Origin: Rhizobium sp. BK650
GTDB lineage: Bacteria; Pseudomonadota; Alphaproteobacteria; Rhizobiales; Rhizobiaceae
DNA length: 64,000 nt
NCBI RefSeq assembly: GCF_014195325.1
Contig: NZ_JACIBK010000015.1
Coordinates: 62,001-126,000 of the forward strand
Direction: 5' to 3'
Part shown: positions 51,270 through 60,010 of the stretch, piece after piece
How the letters are laid out: every line of letters begins with the position of its first letter
How positions within the stretch are numbered: the stretch's first letter is position 1
The notes under the pieces: model-generated
What the model was told of the DNA's origin: nothing
What the model saw: only the letters and a program-made list of their open reading frames with translations
Databases searched by the model: none
Position numbers and translations under genes: made by a program

Positions 51270-52181
51270 TCATCGCTCGAACGGTTCGCCGAGAGAGGCA
51301 ACGCCGTTGAGCTTCAGCAGGCGCCGGTCTGCCGAAATGATGCCGAGCACGATGATCGTTACGAGATAGGGCAGGCAAGCCAGCAACTGCGAGGGTACGT
51401 CGAGCCCGGTCGCCTGGGCCGCAAGCCCCATCAGCGATACGGCGCCGAAGAGACAAGCTCCGAGGAAGATCCGGCCTGTCAGCCAGGTCCCGAAAACCAC
51501 GAGCGCAATCGCGATCCAGCCGCGCCCCGCAATCATGCCGTCCGCCCAGAGCGGTGTATAGATCGTCGACGCATAGGCGCCGGCAAAGCCCGCCATTGCG
51601 CCACCGAATGCGACGGCGGCAAAGCGGACGACGATGACAGAATAGCCGATCGCGTGGGCAGCCTTCGGGTTTTCGCCGACGGCGCGAATAACGAGGCCGA
51701 CCTTGCTGAAAGCAAAGGTCGCCCAGATCGCGACGGTCACCAGAAGCGAGAGCCAGACAACGATATCCTGTGTGAACAGTCCGCCGACGGCGGGAATGTC
51801 GGACAGGACTGGAATGCTGATTTTTGGCAGTGCCTTCACCGTCAGGCTTTCATAGCTTTTACCGAACAGCGCCGACAGGCCTTGCCCGAGAATGCCGATT
51901 GCGAGCCCGGTTGCGACCTGGTTTGCATTGAAGCCGAGGATAATGCCGGCAAAGATCAGCGACAGCAGAATGCCGCCAAGCCCGGCCGCAAGAAATGCGA
52001 GAACGTGGCCGCCGCCATGATACACGATGATAAACGCGATGACGGCGCCGAATGCCATTAAGCCCTCGACACCGAGATTGAGGACGCCGGCGCGCTCCAC
52101 GACCAATTCGCCAAGGGCCGCCAGCAGGAAGGGCGTTGCAGCCGCCAGCATTCCGGCGAGGATAAATTCGATCGCATTCAT
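51270..52181 (-). CDS. Purine/nucleoside-type ABC transporter permease (BmpA/YufQ-like)
   Basis: The 303-residue permease is of the BPD_transp_2 family, with ATPFLLAALGELVVERAGVLNLGVEGLMAFGAV near the start and GRGWIAIALVVFGTWLTGRIFLGACLFG in the second half. Eight or more hydrophobic segments are seen. Such permeases accompany BMP-type binding proteins in nucleoside and purine uptake. It overlaps the next permease gene by four bases. It is the last gene of the eight-gene operon. Confidence 0.92.
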   Translation of the reverse strand: MNAIEFILAGMLAAATPFLLAALGELVVERAGVLNLGVEGLMAFGAVIAFIIVYHGGGHVLAFLAAGLGGILLSLIFAGIILGFNANQVATGLAIGILGQGLSALFGKSYESLTVKALPKISIPVLSDIPAVGGLFTQDIVVWLSLLVTVAIWATFAFSKVGLVIRAVGENPKAAHAIGYSVIVVRFAAVAFGGAMAGFAGAYASTIYTPLWADGMIAGRGWIAIALVVFGTWLTGRIFLGACLFGAVSLMGLAAQATGLDVPSQLLACLPYLVTIIVLGIISADRRLLKLNGVASLGEPFER

Positions 52182-53278
52182 GATGGGCTCCGGATGGCGA
52201 CTGGGCGCCAGGAAAGGCGATAACGGACGAAGGCGACTGCGATCAGATAGGCAAGCAGCAGGCTCCCCTGGAAAACGCGCACGGCGGCGATCGGCAGGTT
52301 GGCTGAGACCATGGCATTGTCGCCGCCGATGTAAAGCGCGGCCATGACGACTGAGGATATAACGATGCCGATCGGATGCAGACCGCCGAGATAGGCGACG
52401 ATGATCGCCGCATAGCCGTAACCGGTCGAAATCGAACGCTGCAACTGTCCGAGCGGGCCGGCGACTTCGGCCGCACCCGCAAGCCCTGCCGCAGCGCCGC
52501 CAATCAGGAGAGACAGCCAGATCGCCCCGCTCTCGTTGAACCCGGCGTAGATTGCCGCGCGCGGGGCCAGTCCGCCGACCTGCAATTTATAGCCGATGAA
52601 GCTCTTTTGCATGAAGATCCAGGCGGCGATCGAGAGCAGAACGGCAAGGATCAGTGAGACATTGACGCGCGTTCCCTCGATTAGGATCGGCACCATGGCA
52701 TCATATTGGAACATGACCGATTGTGGGAAGTTGAAGCCGTTCGGATCCTTCCAGGGGCCGAGCAACAGGTAGTTGAGAAGCTGGGCCGCCACGAAACTCA
52801 GCATCAGCGAGACCAGGATTTCGTTGGCATTGAGCCTGACGCGCCAGAAGGCGGTCAACGATGCCCAAAACGCACCGCCGATCACGCCGAGAAGCAGCAT
52901 CGCCGGCCAGATCCACGGGCCGGTCGCATTGGGCCACCAGATGGGAATGGCAGAGGCAAAGATCGCCCCGAGCACGAATTGCCCTTCGGCGCCGATGTTG
53001 AAGACCTTGGCGCGAAAGCCGATTGCAAGCCCCTGTGCGATGAATAGCAGCGGTCCGGTCTTCAGGAGCACTTCCGAGAAGGAAGCCCAGGAATAGAAAG
53101 GCTCGATCAGCATTGCATAGATGACCGCGGCGGGGTCACGCCCCATGACGACATAAAGGCCGAGATTGAGGATGATCGTGATTGCGAGCGCGATCGGCGG
53201 GGCAAGCAGCGTGGCGGCAAACGAAGCACGTTCACGGCGCACCAGGGTTGGCAGGACGGCAAACAGGGGTCTGCTCAT
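52178..53278 (-). CDS. Purine/nucleoside-type ABC transporter permease (YufP-like)
   Basis: The 366-residue permease is the longer partner in BMP transporters. Visible segments are FIAQGLAIGFRAKVFNIGAEGQFVLGAIF, with the NIGAEGQ hallmark, and VAYLGGLHPIGIVISSVVMAALYIGGD. Its N-terminal cytoplasmic stretch is short. It overlaps the ATPase gene by four bases and the second permease gene by four. Inner membrane; forms the channel together with the 303-residue permease. Confidence 0.93.
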   Translation of the reverse strand: MSRPLFAVLPTLVRRERASFAATLLAPPIALAITIILNLGLYVVMGRDPAAVIYAMLIEPFYSWASFSEVLLKTGPLLFIAQGLAIGFRAKVFNIGAEGQFVLGAIFASAIPIWWPNATGPWIWPAMLLLGVIGGAFWASLTAFWRVRLNANEILVSLMLSFVAAQLLNYLLLGPWKDPNGFNFPQSVMFQYDAMVPILIEGTRVNVSLILAVLLSIAAWIFMQKSFIGYKLQVGGLAPRAAIYAGFNESGAIWLSLLIGGAAAGLAGAAEVAGPLGQLQRSISTGYGYAAIIVAYLGGLHPIGIVISSVVMAALYIGGDNAMVSANLPIAAVRVFQGSLLLAYLIAVAFVRYRLSWRPVAIRSPS

Positions 53279-54798
53279 GCGGTCGCTTTCTCGCGCTCTG
53301 TCAGGGCGCCGATCATGTATCGGCCGATATCCTCCGGCCTGGTATCACGCGTGACGAGCGGAGGGCTCAACGTGCCGTGGTGCATCACCTGGATGAAGTC
53401 GCTGAGTTCGAACAGTTCTTCGAGTTCCTCGGAAATGACGAGGATCGCCATGCCCTCGTTGCGCAGTGTGATCAGCCGCTTGCGGATTGCCGAAGCCGCG
53501 CCGATATCGACGCCCCAGGTGGGTTGAGCGAGGAAGAGCAGTTTCGGCGCCAGCATGATTTCTCGACCGACGATGAATTTCTGCAAATTGCCGCCGGAAA
53601 GCGAACCGGCTTCGGCTTGCGGGCCGCGCGTGCGCACGTCAAAGTCGCGGATGCATTTATCGGTGAAGGCAGTCGCCTCGGTCTTATCGAGCAGGCCGCG
53701 TTTGACGAGGCTGAGGGGATGGGCCGTCAGCAGACTGTTGAGGGTGAGCGACATTTCGGGGACTGTGCCGCGGCCGAGCCGGTCCTCCGGCACGAAGGCA
53801 AATCCGAGCTGCCGGCGGGCTGCCGGCTCGAGGGTGCCGGCATCCCTGCCCATCATGAAGATCTGGTCGCGCTGCTCACGCGGCAGGATCGTTTCGCCGG
53901 AGATTAGTGCGGCAAGCTCGCCTTGGCCATTGCCGGAAATTCCGGCAATGCCGAGGATTTCTCCAGCGCGGACGGCAAGGCTGACCTGGGAGAGGGGCAC
54001 GGCGAAAGGATCATCGGGCCTGTAATCGAGGCCGATCAGTTCCAGCCGCTTCTCGCCTTCGGCAAGCGGCAGCGCCGGCATCGGTTCGGGCATGTCACGG
54101 CCGATCATCATGCGAGCAAGATCATGGGCGTCATGCTCGCGCGGATCGACATGACCGGTCACGCGGCCGCCCCGCAGGACCGTCGCGCGATCGCAGAGCG
54201 ACTGGATTTCGTCGAGCTTGTGGGAGATGAAGAGGATGGAAACTCCGCCATCACGCAGCCGGCGCAAGGTCTCGAACAGCTTCTCCACGGCCTGCGGCGG
54301 CAGGACCGATGTCGGCTCGTCGAGGATCAACAGTTTCGGATCGGTCATCAGGGAGCGGATAATTTCCACCCGCTGCCGCTCGCCGACGGAAAGCGAATGC
54401 ACATGGGCGAGCGGATCGACATCGAGGCCGAACTCGTGCCCGAGCTTGCGGACGCGCTCGGCAAGCTCGGCTATCTTGCCGGCCACGATGAGCCTGATGT
54501 TCTCGACCACCGTCAGGGTTTCGAACAGCGAGAAATGCTGAAAGACCATGCCGATGCCGGCACGCCTTGCCTCCGCGGGAGAGGCAAGGCTGAGCTTCTG
54601 CCCGTTCCAGGCAACAGTTCCGCTGTCCGGCTGCTCGACGCCATAGATCAGCTTCATCAGGGTCGATTTGCCGGCCCCGTTTTCTCCGAGGATGGCGTGG
54701 ATCGAGCGGGGGGCGACGTCGAGGTCAATCTGCCGGTTGGCGTGGACCTGGCCGTAGCTCTTGGAAATGCCGCGAAGCGACAGGAGCGGGCTTCCCAT
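53275..54798 (-). CDS. Purine/nucleoside-type ABC transporter, dual ATPase
   Basis: The 507-residue protein has two ATPase domains, as in RbsA/YufO. The first has GENGAGKSTLMKLI, LSVGERQRVEIIRSL and LLILDEPTSVLPPQ. The second (from about 250) has a degenerate Walker A (GISGNGQGELAALI), the signature LSGGNLQKFIVGREI and LFLAQPTWGVDIGA, where AQP replaces DEP. The asymmetric second domain is normal in this family. The start has no clear ribosome site but follows the BMP gene by three bases. It energises the two downstream permeases. Confidence 0.93.
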   Translation of the reverse strand: MGSPLLSLRGISKSYGQVHANRQIDLDVAPRSIHAILGENGAGKSTLMKLIYGVEQPDSGTVAWNGQKLSLASPAEARRAGIGMVFQHFSLFETLTVVENIRLIVAGKIAELAERVRKLGHEFGLDVDPLAHVHSLSVGERQRVEIIRSLMTDPKLLILDEPTSVLPPQAVEKLFETLRRLRDGGVSILFISHKLDEIQSLCDRATVLRGGRVTGHVDPREHDAHDLARMMIGRDMPEPMPALPLAEGEKRLELIGLDYRPDDPFAVPLSQVSLAVRAGEILGIAGISGNGQGELAALISGETILPREQRDQIFMMGRDAGTLEPAARRQLGFAFVPEDRLGRGTVPEMSLTLNSLLTAHPLSLVKRGLLDKTEATAFTDKCIRDFDVRTRGPQAEAGSLSGGNLQKFIVGREIMLAPKLLFLAQPTWGVDIGAASAIRKRLITLRNEGMAILVISEELEELFELSDFIQVMHHGTLSPPLVTRDTRPEDIGRYMIGALTEREKATA

Positions 54799-54801
54799 AG
54801 C

Positions 54802-55902
54802 TTATTTCGGCAGCGGCGTCTTGACACCCTTGACGTGCCAATCCATCGCGACGATCTGGGCGTCCGTCAGCGCCACGCCGGTAGCTACAGCTTCGCCGCC
54901 ATCGGCCTTGGTGATCGGGCCTGTAAACGGCGAGAAGCTGCCAGCAGTAATCTTGGCCTCGATTTCCTTGATCTTGCTCATCGTATCGGCCGGAATTGCC
55001 GGGTTCCAGTCGACAACCTCGACCACCTTGTCGGCAACGCCGAGGAAGGTGTTGGCGCCCTTGAAGGTGCCGGCGAGATGCGCGTCGACCGACGCCTTGA
55101 AGAAGGGCGACCAATCGGTGGCAACGCAGCCGAGATAGGTCTTCTCGGCATATTTCTTCATCGAGGAGTTCAGGTTGAAGGCATAGATGCCGGCTTCCTC
55201 ACAAGCGGAAATGACCGAGGGCGTATCCTGCGCGTTCGAGAAGATCACGTCGCAGCCCTGCGAGATCAGCGCCTTGGCGGCTTCCTGTTCCTTGGCTGGA
55301 TCGAACCAGGAGTTGACCCAGACGACCGAGACTTCGATGTCGGGCTTGACCGACTGTGCGCCGAGCGTGAAGGCGTTGATGGAGGTGATCAACTCCGGAA
55401 TTGCAAAGGCCGAAACCGAGCCGAGCTTGCCTGTCTTGGAGACTGCGGCGGCCGCCATGCCAAGCAGATATGTGCCCTGGAAATATTTAGCCGCGAAGGG
55501 CGAGAAGTTTGGCGCGACCTGGAAGCCCGAGGCATGGAGGACGGTGACTTTGGGATTGCGGCGGGCGATCTGCAGCGCACCGTTCTGATAGCCGAAGGAG
55601 CCGGCGATCAGGAAATGGTTTCCGTCGGCAACCGTCTTATTCATGATGCGGTCCGCATCCGGGCCTTCGGCAATATTCTCGATGACGGTGACCTTCACCT
55701 TGTCGCCATAGGCAGCCTTGATCGGGTCGATGCCGGCGGCAAGCGCATGGCCCCAGCCGACATCGCCGATCGGCGAGGGTACGACGAGCGCGATGCCGAG
55801 CGGTTCGTCTGCGGCAAGTGCAGAGCGGCCGGCAAAGGCGGTGGCAAGGCCGGCAGCCGCGGCGCTTTTCATCAGCGTTCTGCGGGTCAGGTTGTTGGAC
55901 AT
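54802..55902 (-). CDS. BMP-family purine/nucleoside-binding lipoprotein-like protein
   Basis: The 366-residue BMP (PnrA-like) binding protein has a twin-arginine-like signal (TRRTLMKSAAAAGLATAFAG, then SALAADEP). The mature part contains DVGWGHALAAGID, HFLIAGSFGYQNGALQIARRNPK and the YFQGTYLLGMAAAAVSKTGKLGSV segment typical of BMP proteins. Family members bind nucleosides or purines. It follows the amidohydrolase gene closely, and GAGGGGAA precedes the ATG. Context points to a purine such as a methylpurine or oxopurine; that is inference. Confidence 0.9.
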   Translation of the reverse strand: MSNNLTRRTLMKSAAAAGLATAFAGRSALAADEPLGIALVVPSPIGDVGWGHALAAGIDPIKAAYGDKVKVTVIENIAEGPDADRIMNKTVADGNHFLIAGSFGYQNGALQIARRNPKVTVLHASGFQVAPNFSPFAAKYFQGTYLLGMAAAAVSKTGKLGSVSAFAIPELITSINAFTLGAQSVKPDIEVSVVWVNSWFDPAKEQEAAKALISQGCDVIFSNAQDTPSVISACEEAGIYAFNLNSSMKKYAEKTYLGCVATDWSPFFKASVDAHLAGTFKGANTFLGVADKVVEVVDWNPAIPADTMSKIKEIEAKITAGSFSPFTGPITKADGGEAVATGVALTDAQIVAMDWHVKGVKTPLPK

Positions 55903-55926
55903 CTTCAGTTCCCCTCTTTTGGTAGT

Positions 55927-57306
55927 TCAGAATTCGACGGTCGCGAGTGCTGCTTCGGCATCCGCGAAAAGCTTGAATTCGTCTAGGCCGGCAAGTTCAC
56001 CTGCCTGCCAGACGATGCGCCCGTTGATCATGGTCAGGTCGGTCGGCATGCCGATCCCGACCTTGGCGATCAGGCTCAGCGGGTCATGCCGCGTGCCGAC
56101 ATAGTCCATCCGCCGCGTATCGATCGCGAAAAGGTCTGCTGCCATGCCCGGCGCAAGACGGCCGATATCGCGGCGGCCGAGCAGGCTTGCGCCACCCGTT
56201 GTTGCGTAGCCGAGGAAATCGACCGGCGGCGGAACAGGGTGAGCGCGTGTCGATGCTGCCAGGCATTGCAGCATATAGGCGGAATGGATGCAGTGCATGA
56301 GGTTGGAATTATCGTTCGAGGCAGCGCCGTCGCAGCCGAGGCCGACGCGCAGGTCGAAGGCCGACATGGCCGGAATATCCGTTACCTCTGCGCCGACAAG
56401 ATAGACCGGCTCCGGGCAATGGGAGACGCCAGTGCCGCTTGCCGCCATCTTGCGGAGTTCGTCATGCGTCAGTTCCCAGCAGTGAGCATAGAAGGTGTCG
56501 GGACCGGCAAAGCCGAGTTCGGTGCAGTAATCGACCGTGCGCATGCCATGCCGCGCCTCGATGACCGGACTTTCCCCTTCGCCGACATGGGTATGGAGGA
56601 ACACGCCACGGTCACGGGCAAGGGCCACCGATTCGACGAAAGTCTCGCGGTAGCAGTTGACCGGTTGGCAGGGCGCCACGACGACCTGCCGCATGCTGAA
56701 GGGACCGGCATCGTGGTAGCTGTCGATCAGCCGGGCGCAATCGGCGATGAATTCGTCTGTCGTTTCCAGCATGGCATCGGGGATCGTTGATCCCTCGGAT
56801 TTCGGCAGCGTATTGCCGCCGCGGCCTGCATGGAAACGCATGCCGAGAAGCTCCGCCGCTTCAAACTGCCGGTCGATCAGGCGCTTCCCGGCATGTCGGG
56901 GAAAGCAATATTGATGGTCGAAGGCCGTCGTGCAGCCATGTTTGATCATCTCGGACATGGCCGTGACCGAGGAATGGTAGAAGCAATCCTCGTTCAGCCG
57001 CGAGAAGATCGGGTATATGCGGTCCAGCCACTCGATGACCGACAGTTTCGTCCAGTCGAGATCGGCCCGGTTGCGCACGAAGCACTGGAAGAAGTGGTGA
57101 TGCGTGTTGACGAGGCCGGGATAGACGAACCAGCCGGCGGCATCCAGCACGATCGCACCGACGGGCAGTGTTTCGGCCGCCAGGTTCGTTCCGATCGCCT
57201 GGATCGCCGGACCATCCGTAAGCAGATCGACGTTCTGGCGCACAACCGGGCCGTTGCCCTCGTCGACGATGACGGCCGCGCAGTTCTTCAGGAGGTAACC
57301 AGCCAT
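55927..57306 (-). CDS. 8-oxoguanine/guanine deaminase-like amidohydrolase
   Basis: The 459-residue amidohydrolase has the metal-binding motif in VNTHHHFFQCF, which is close to 8-oxoguanine deaminase (NTHHHFFQ). HTHVGEGES, HCWELTHDE and the Asp in GLGCDGAASNDN give the other ligands and the catalytic region. It belongs to the TrzA/AtzA-like deaminase family, in which purine or pyrimidine amines are released as ammonia. It sits one base from the GST gene and 24 bases from the BMP gene, in one operon with a Rieske oxygenase. The exact purine is inferred. Confidence 0.85.
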   Translation of the reverse strand: MAGYLLKNCAAVIVDEGNGPVVRQNVDLLTDGPAIQAIGTNLAAETLPVGAIVLDAAGWFVYPGLVNTHHHFFQCFVRNRADLDWTKLSVIEWLDRIYPIFSRLNEDCFYHSSVTAMSEMIKHGCTTAFDHQYCFPRHAGKRLIDRQFEAAELLGMRFHAGRGGNTLPKSEGSTIPDAMLETTDEFIADCARLIDSYHDAGPFSMRQVVVAPCQPVNCYRETFVESVALARDRGVFLHTHVGEGESPVIEARHGMRTVDYCTELGFAGPDTFYAHCWELTHDELRKMAASGTGVSHCPEPVYLVGAEVTDIPAMSAFDLRVGLGCDGAASNDNSNLMHCIHSAYMLQCLAASTRAHPVPPPVDFLGYATTGGASLLGRRDIGRLAPGMAADLFAIDTRRMDYVGTRHDPLSLIAKVGIGMPTDLTMINGRIVWQAGELAGLDEFKLFADAEAALATVEF

Positions 57307-57307
57307 G

Positions 57308-57967
57308 TCAGCTCTCCTCCTTGGCAGGATGCGGATCTGGCTTCAGCTCGTGCAGGCGATGAATGCCAGGCATTTCGATGAAGCCGTCGATACTGCGGAT
57401 GGCCCGCAGCCAGAGCCGGATCGTTGGGTATGGATTAAGCGAGATGCCGCCATCGGGCGCGAGCGCTACGTAGGGGAAGCAAGCGATATCGGCGATCGTG
57501 GCGCGGCTTGAGGCGAGGAACCGCATACCGCGAAGCTGCTGTTCGAAAAGCCCGGCTTCGAGCTCCCGCAGCGCCGCGATGCCCTGCGCCTGCAGGATGT
57601 CGATATTGCCAGGGCGCAGAAGCATTTCGTGCAACCGTGCGCCACCGAGATTGGCTGTCAGCCGATGCGAGAAGGAGAGCCACTGCTGCACCCGCGCCGT
57701 CTCTTCAGGCATGCCTGTCCCAAGCCATTGCGGCGCGTTTCCGGCGGCGAGATAGGCGAGCATCGCGGAGGATTCCGTAAGCACAAGATCGCCGTCCTCG
57801 AGGATCGGTATAGAACCCGCCGGATTGAGCGCCAGGAGTTCCGGCCCACGATGTTCGACGCCGGGATGAAAATCAACCGGCCGGATATCCAGCTTGATGC
57901 CGAGGACCGCCGCCATCAGGCGGATTTTGTAACAGCTCGGCGAGAGAATGTAGTCGTAGAGTTTCAT
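57308..57967 (-). CDS. Glutathione S-transferase-fold protein (NdmE-like by context)
   Basis: The 219-residue protein has the N-terminal thioredoxin-like GST domain (MKLYDYILSPSCYKIRLMAAVLGI, NPAGSIPILEDGDLVLTESSAMLAYLA) and an all-helical C-terminal domain (ATIADIACFPYVALAPDGGI). Cys12 sits where GSTs carry the catalytic Ser/Cys. Its ATG overlaps the catalytic oxygenase gene (ATGA). In caffeine-degrading Pseudomonas the GST homologue NdmE is a structural subunit of the NdmCDE demethylase (established). The same gene neighbourhood here suggests a similar scaffold role, which is inference. Confidence 0.87.
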   Translation of the reverse strand: MKLYDYILSPSCYKIRLMAAVLGIKLDIRPVDFHPGVEHRGPELLALNPAGSIPILEDGDLVLTESSAMLAYLAAGNAPQWLGTGMPEETARVQQWLSFSHRLTANLGGARLHEMLLRPGNIDILQAQGIAALRELEAGLFEQQLRGMRFLASSRATIADIACFPYVALAPDGGISLNPYPTIRLWLRAIRSIDGFIEMPGIHRLHELKPDPHPAKEES

Positions 57968-58812
57968 TGCGCGACCAACTGTGCGCCGTAGGTATAGTTG
58001 TGGCGCTTGAGCCAGCGCCTGTAGGCGACCGAGGTCAGGTCGGCCCGTGTCGGGATTTCCATGCCGGGATCGAGCGGCAGCAGGGCCGGGATCTGGTTTT
58101 CGAGGATCGAGCGATCCTGCAGGAAGATCATCTGCTGAAAATGGATGAGGTCTGTCATGGGTGTTTCGTCATCAAAGAGGGCCATCCATGGCCATACGTC
58201 GCAAAGATCTTCCGCAAGTGGCTGGACGAAGAGGGTAATCACATCCCATTCGCCCGGCCGGGGAGGGCAGGTTTTGTAGAGCACCGAGCAGGTCGGTGCC
58301 GGCACGCGGTACATATATTCTGTGGTAATGCCGCCGGTTGCCGACTTGGCTGCCTTTGGCTGGTAGAATTTCACTTGCGTCGCCCAGACTTCGTCCTCGT
58401 CTTCGCGGATCTCCACCTTGTAGTTTTCGACTTCAGTATGCGGCTCGGCCCCGAGAATATCGGTATGGACGAACGGGAAATGGGCGATGTCGAGAAAATT
58501 TTCCACCGCCCGTAGCGGCGAGCAGCGCACCCGCACAACGCCGACATCGACGAAGCGGCGGCCGGGCTGATCCGCCTCGGGAATGGCAAAGAGCTCCTTG
58601 GCGGGATTGCCGAGGGAAGACCAGACATGGCCGTAACGGACACGGACGGGGAGGATGCGCCCATTGGACGATGTCACCTGCGCGGTACCGTCGGATGCGC
58701 GCGCCACCTCGATGGGCTCGCCCATCAGAGCAGTCTCAGTCCCGGTCTTGGTGAGGTGAGAAAAGAGACCGACCGGATACCACTCGTCGACCATCGCGCC
58801 AGCCTTCGTCAT
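57964..58812 (-). CDS. Rieske-type oxygenase catalytic subunit lacking its own Rieske cluster ligands
   Basis: The 282-residue protein has the mononuclear iron site ENFLDIAHFPFVHTDILG (Asp-x2-His-x4-His) and the distal Asp in FLQDRSILENQIP, typical of demethylase-type Rieske oxygenases. Its first 90 residues (WYPVGLFSH, GEPIEVARASDG, YGHVWSSLG) look like a Rieske domain that has lost the CxH and CxxH ligands. It resembles NdmC, which has no Rieske centre and borrows one from NdmD (established). The stand-alone Rieske gene directly upstream overlaps by four bases. The start 58812 has GAGGGAGG upstream. Confidence 0.88.
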   Translation of the reverse strand: MTKAGAMVDEWYPVGLFSHLTKTGTETALMGEPIEVARASDGTAQVTSSNGRILPVRVRYGHVWSSLGNPAKELFAIPEADQPGRRFVDVGVVRVRCSPLRAVENFLDIAHFPFVHTDILGAEPHTEVENYKVEIREDEDEVWATQVKFYQPKAAKSATGGITTEYMYRVPAPTCSVLYKTCPPRPGEWDVITLFVQPLAEDLCDVWPWMALFDDETPMTDLIHFQQMIFLQDRSILENQIPALLPLDPGMEIPTRADLTSVAYRRWLKRHNYTYGAQLVAQ

Positions 58813-59453
58813 GCGACCTCCCTCTGCCGCGCTTCCGCCCGGCGGCGCACGGTTTCGGCGATGCGCGATGCCGCAGTTCGGTCCGATGGGCTGCTGCGAC
58901 CCTTCTCGCTCATGACGTGAACGAGGGTGCAATCGACCTGCTCAGTCGAGAGTAGGCGCACCCAGGGAAGGTCGGCGATGCGGACGAGCCCGAGCGGATC
59001 GATTTTCGTGCCAGCGGCGTCTTCGAGTGCTCCAATATCCGACTCTACAGTCAGAGAACGCACCGGAACAAGATCGTCGAAGTGCGGCGGATGTGCCGCC
59101 GCCTCTCCGGCAGCCACCCATATAACGCCACCCGCTTCCTCGACCTTGTGGACCGCGACGCGGATCGTTTCAGGCGGCTCAAGATCGGGATGGGCCGGGA
59201 TGCGGATGCATCCGCCCGCTGGGGAATAGCTCCAGCCATGATAGATGCAGGAGAGCGCCTCGCCGCGCACGAAGCCATGGGATAATCGCATCCCGCGATG
59301 GGGACAGCGATCCGACGATGCCGACACGCGCCCCGACTGGCTGCGCCAGAGAGCGATCGATCCTGCTGGCGTCCAGGCCGGAATGACAGTTGCCGCGGGC
59401 AGATCAGCAGAAAGGGCGACTGGCGTCCACGAGCCGGCCGTATCAGATGGCAT
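58809..59453 (-). CDS. Stand-alone Rieske [2Fe-2S] protein
   Basis: The 214-residue protein has a complete Rieske site: CPHRG (Cys and His) about 50-54 and CIYHGW (Cys and His) about 69-74, in a VSASSDRCPHRGMRLSHGFV context. The domain spans about residues 10-120. The remaining 90 residues contain VESDIGALEDAAGTKIDPLG and a basic helix at the end (RIAETVRRRAEARQRE) and are not recognised. It has no catalytic iron site. It would donate electrons to the catalytic subunit encoded next. No reductase gene is in the operon. It is the first gene of the eight-gene unit, with AGGA upstream. Confidence 0.88.
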   Translation of the reverse strand: MPSDTAGSWTPVALSADLPAATVIPAWTPAGSIALWRSQSGRVSASSDRCPHRGMRLSHGFVRGEALSCIYHGWSYSPAGGCIRIPAHPDLEPPETIRVAVHKVEEAGGVIWVAAGEAAAHPPHFDDLVPVRSLTVESDIGALEDAAGTKIDPLGLVRIADLPWVRLLSTEQVDCTLVHVMSEKGRSSPSDRTAASRIAETVRRRAEARQREVA

Positions 59454-59602
59454 AACCTATAAATCCTCAATTTTCCCAAGGCTTAGCGCCGAAGACCGCG
59501 CCCTGTTGCCGAGCTTGCGACTACACCCGTCTGAGGCTTGCATAAAAAAAGCGCATTGGCAACGATGATTAAATAAAGGGCAACAGATCATTGCTTCCCA
59601 TG

Positions 59603-59872
59603 CTATGGTGTGGCCGTTGGATCTACAATTCTGCGCTGAATCTCGTCCACCCAGACATCTATAGGCCCGAGCGAACATCCCATTTCCAGCATGTCGATTA
59701 GCTCGACGGGGCCTGCGACCTCGAGTTCGATCCGGTCAGCGCCCGTGTGCAGAAAAACCCGGGGCAGTCCGAGCTTGTCGGCATGCCGACCGATCCATGG
59801 GATGAAAGAGGCGGCGTTGAGATCGCCGAGGATTGTCATCCGCTCGCAAAAGTCGCCATGCCGTATCTGCAT
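59603..59872 (-). CDS. Acylphosphatase-like protein without the catalytic Arg
   Basis: The 89-residue protein fits the acylphosphatase fold by length and pattern: TILGDLNAASFIPWIGRHADKLGL aligns with GRVQGVGFR...A..LGL, and ELEVAGPVELIDMLEMGCSLGP with the second half. The catalytic Arg (in GVGFR) is replaced (AASFIPW) and the conserved Asn (GWVRN) is missing (RVFLHTG). It is therefore probably inactive as an acylphosphatase and may be a binding protein. It lies 149 bases upstream of the Rieske operon, on the same strand. Confidence 0.6.
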   Translation of the reverse strand: MQIRHGDFCERMTILGDLNAASFIPWIGRHADKLGLPRVFLHTGADRIELEVAGPVELIDMLEMGCSLGPIDVWVDEIQRRIVDPTATP

Positions 59873-60010
59873 TCGTGAATTATCCGTCTCTTACGGTTAA
59901 CGACAACATAGCGGCTCGCCGCCTTTGTAAAAGAGGCGAGATCGCTCGTCTTAATCCTCTCACACCTGGCCGATCGGCGATGGCTGCTTTGACGTTACGA
60001 GTTTGCGCAT

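Noticed and set aside
53923..55986. 687-codon plus-strand frame across the ATPase and BMP genes
   Set aside because: It spans two certain genes on the other strand and encodes low-complexity, charged sequence.
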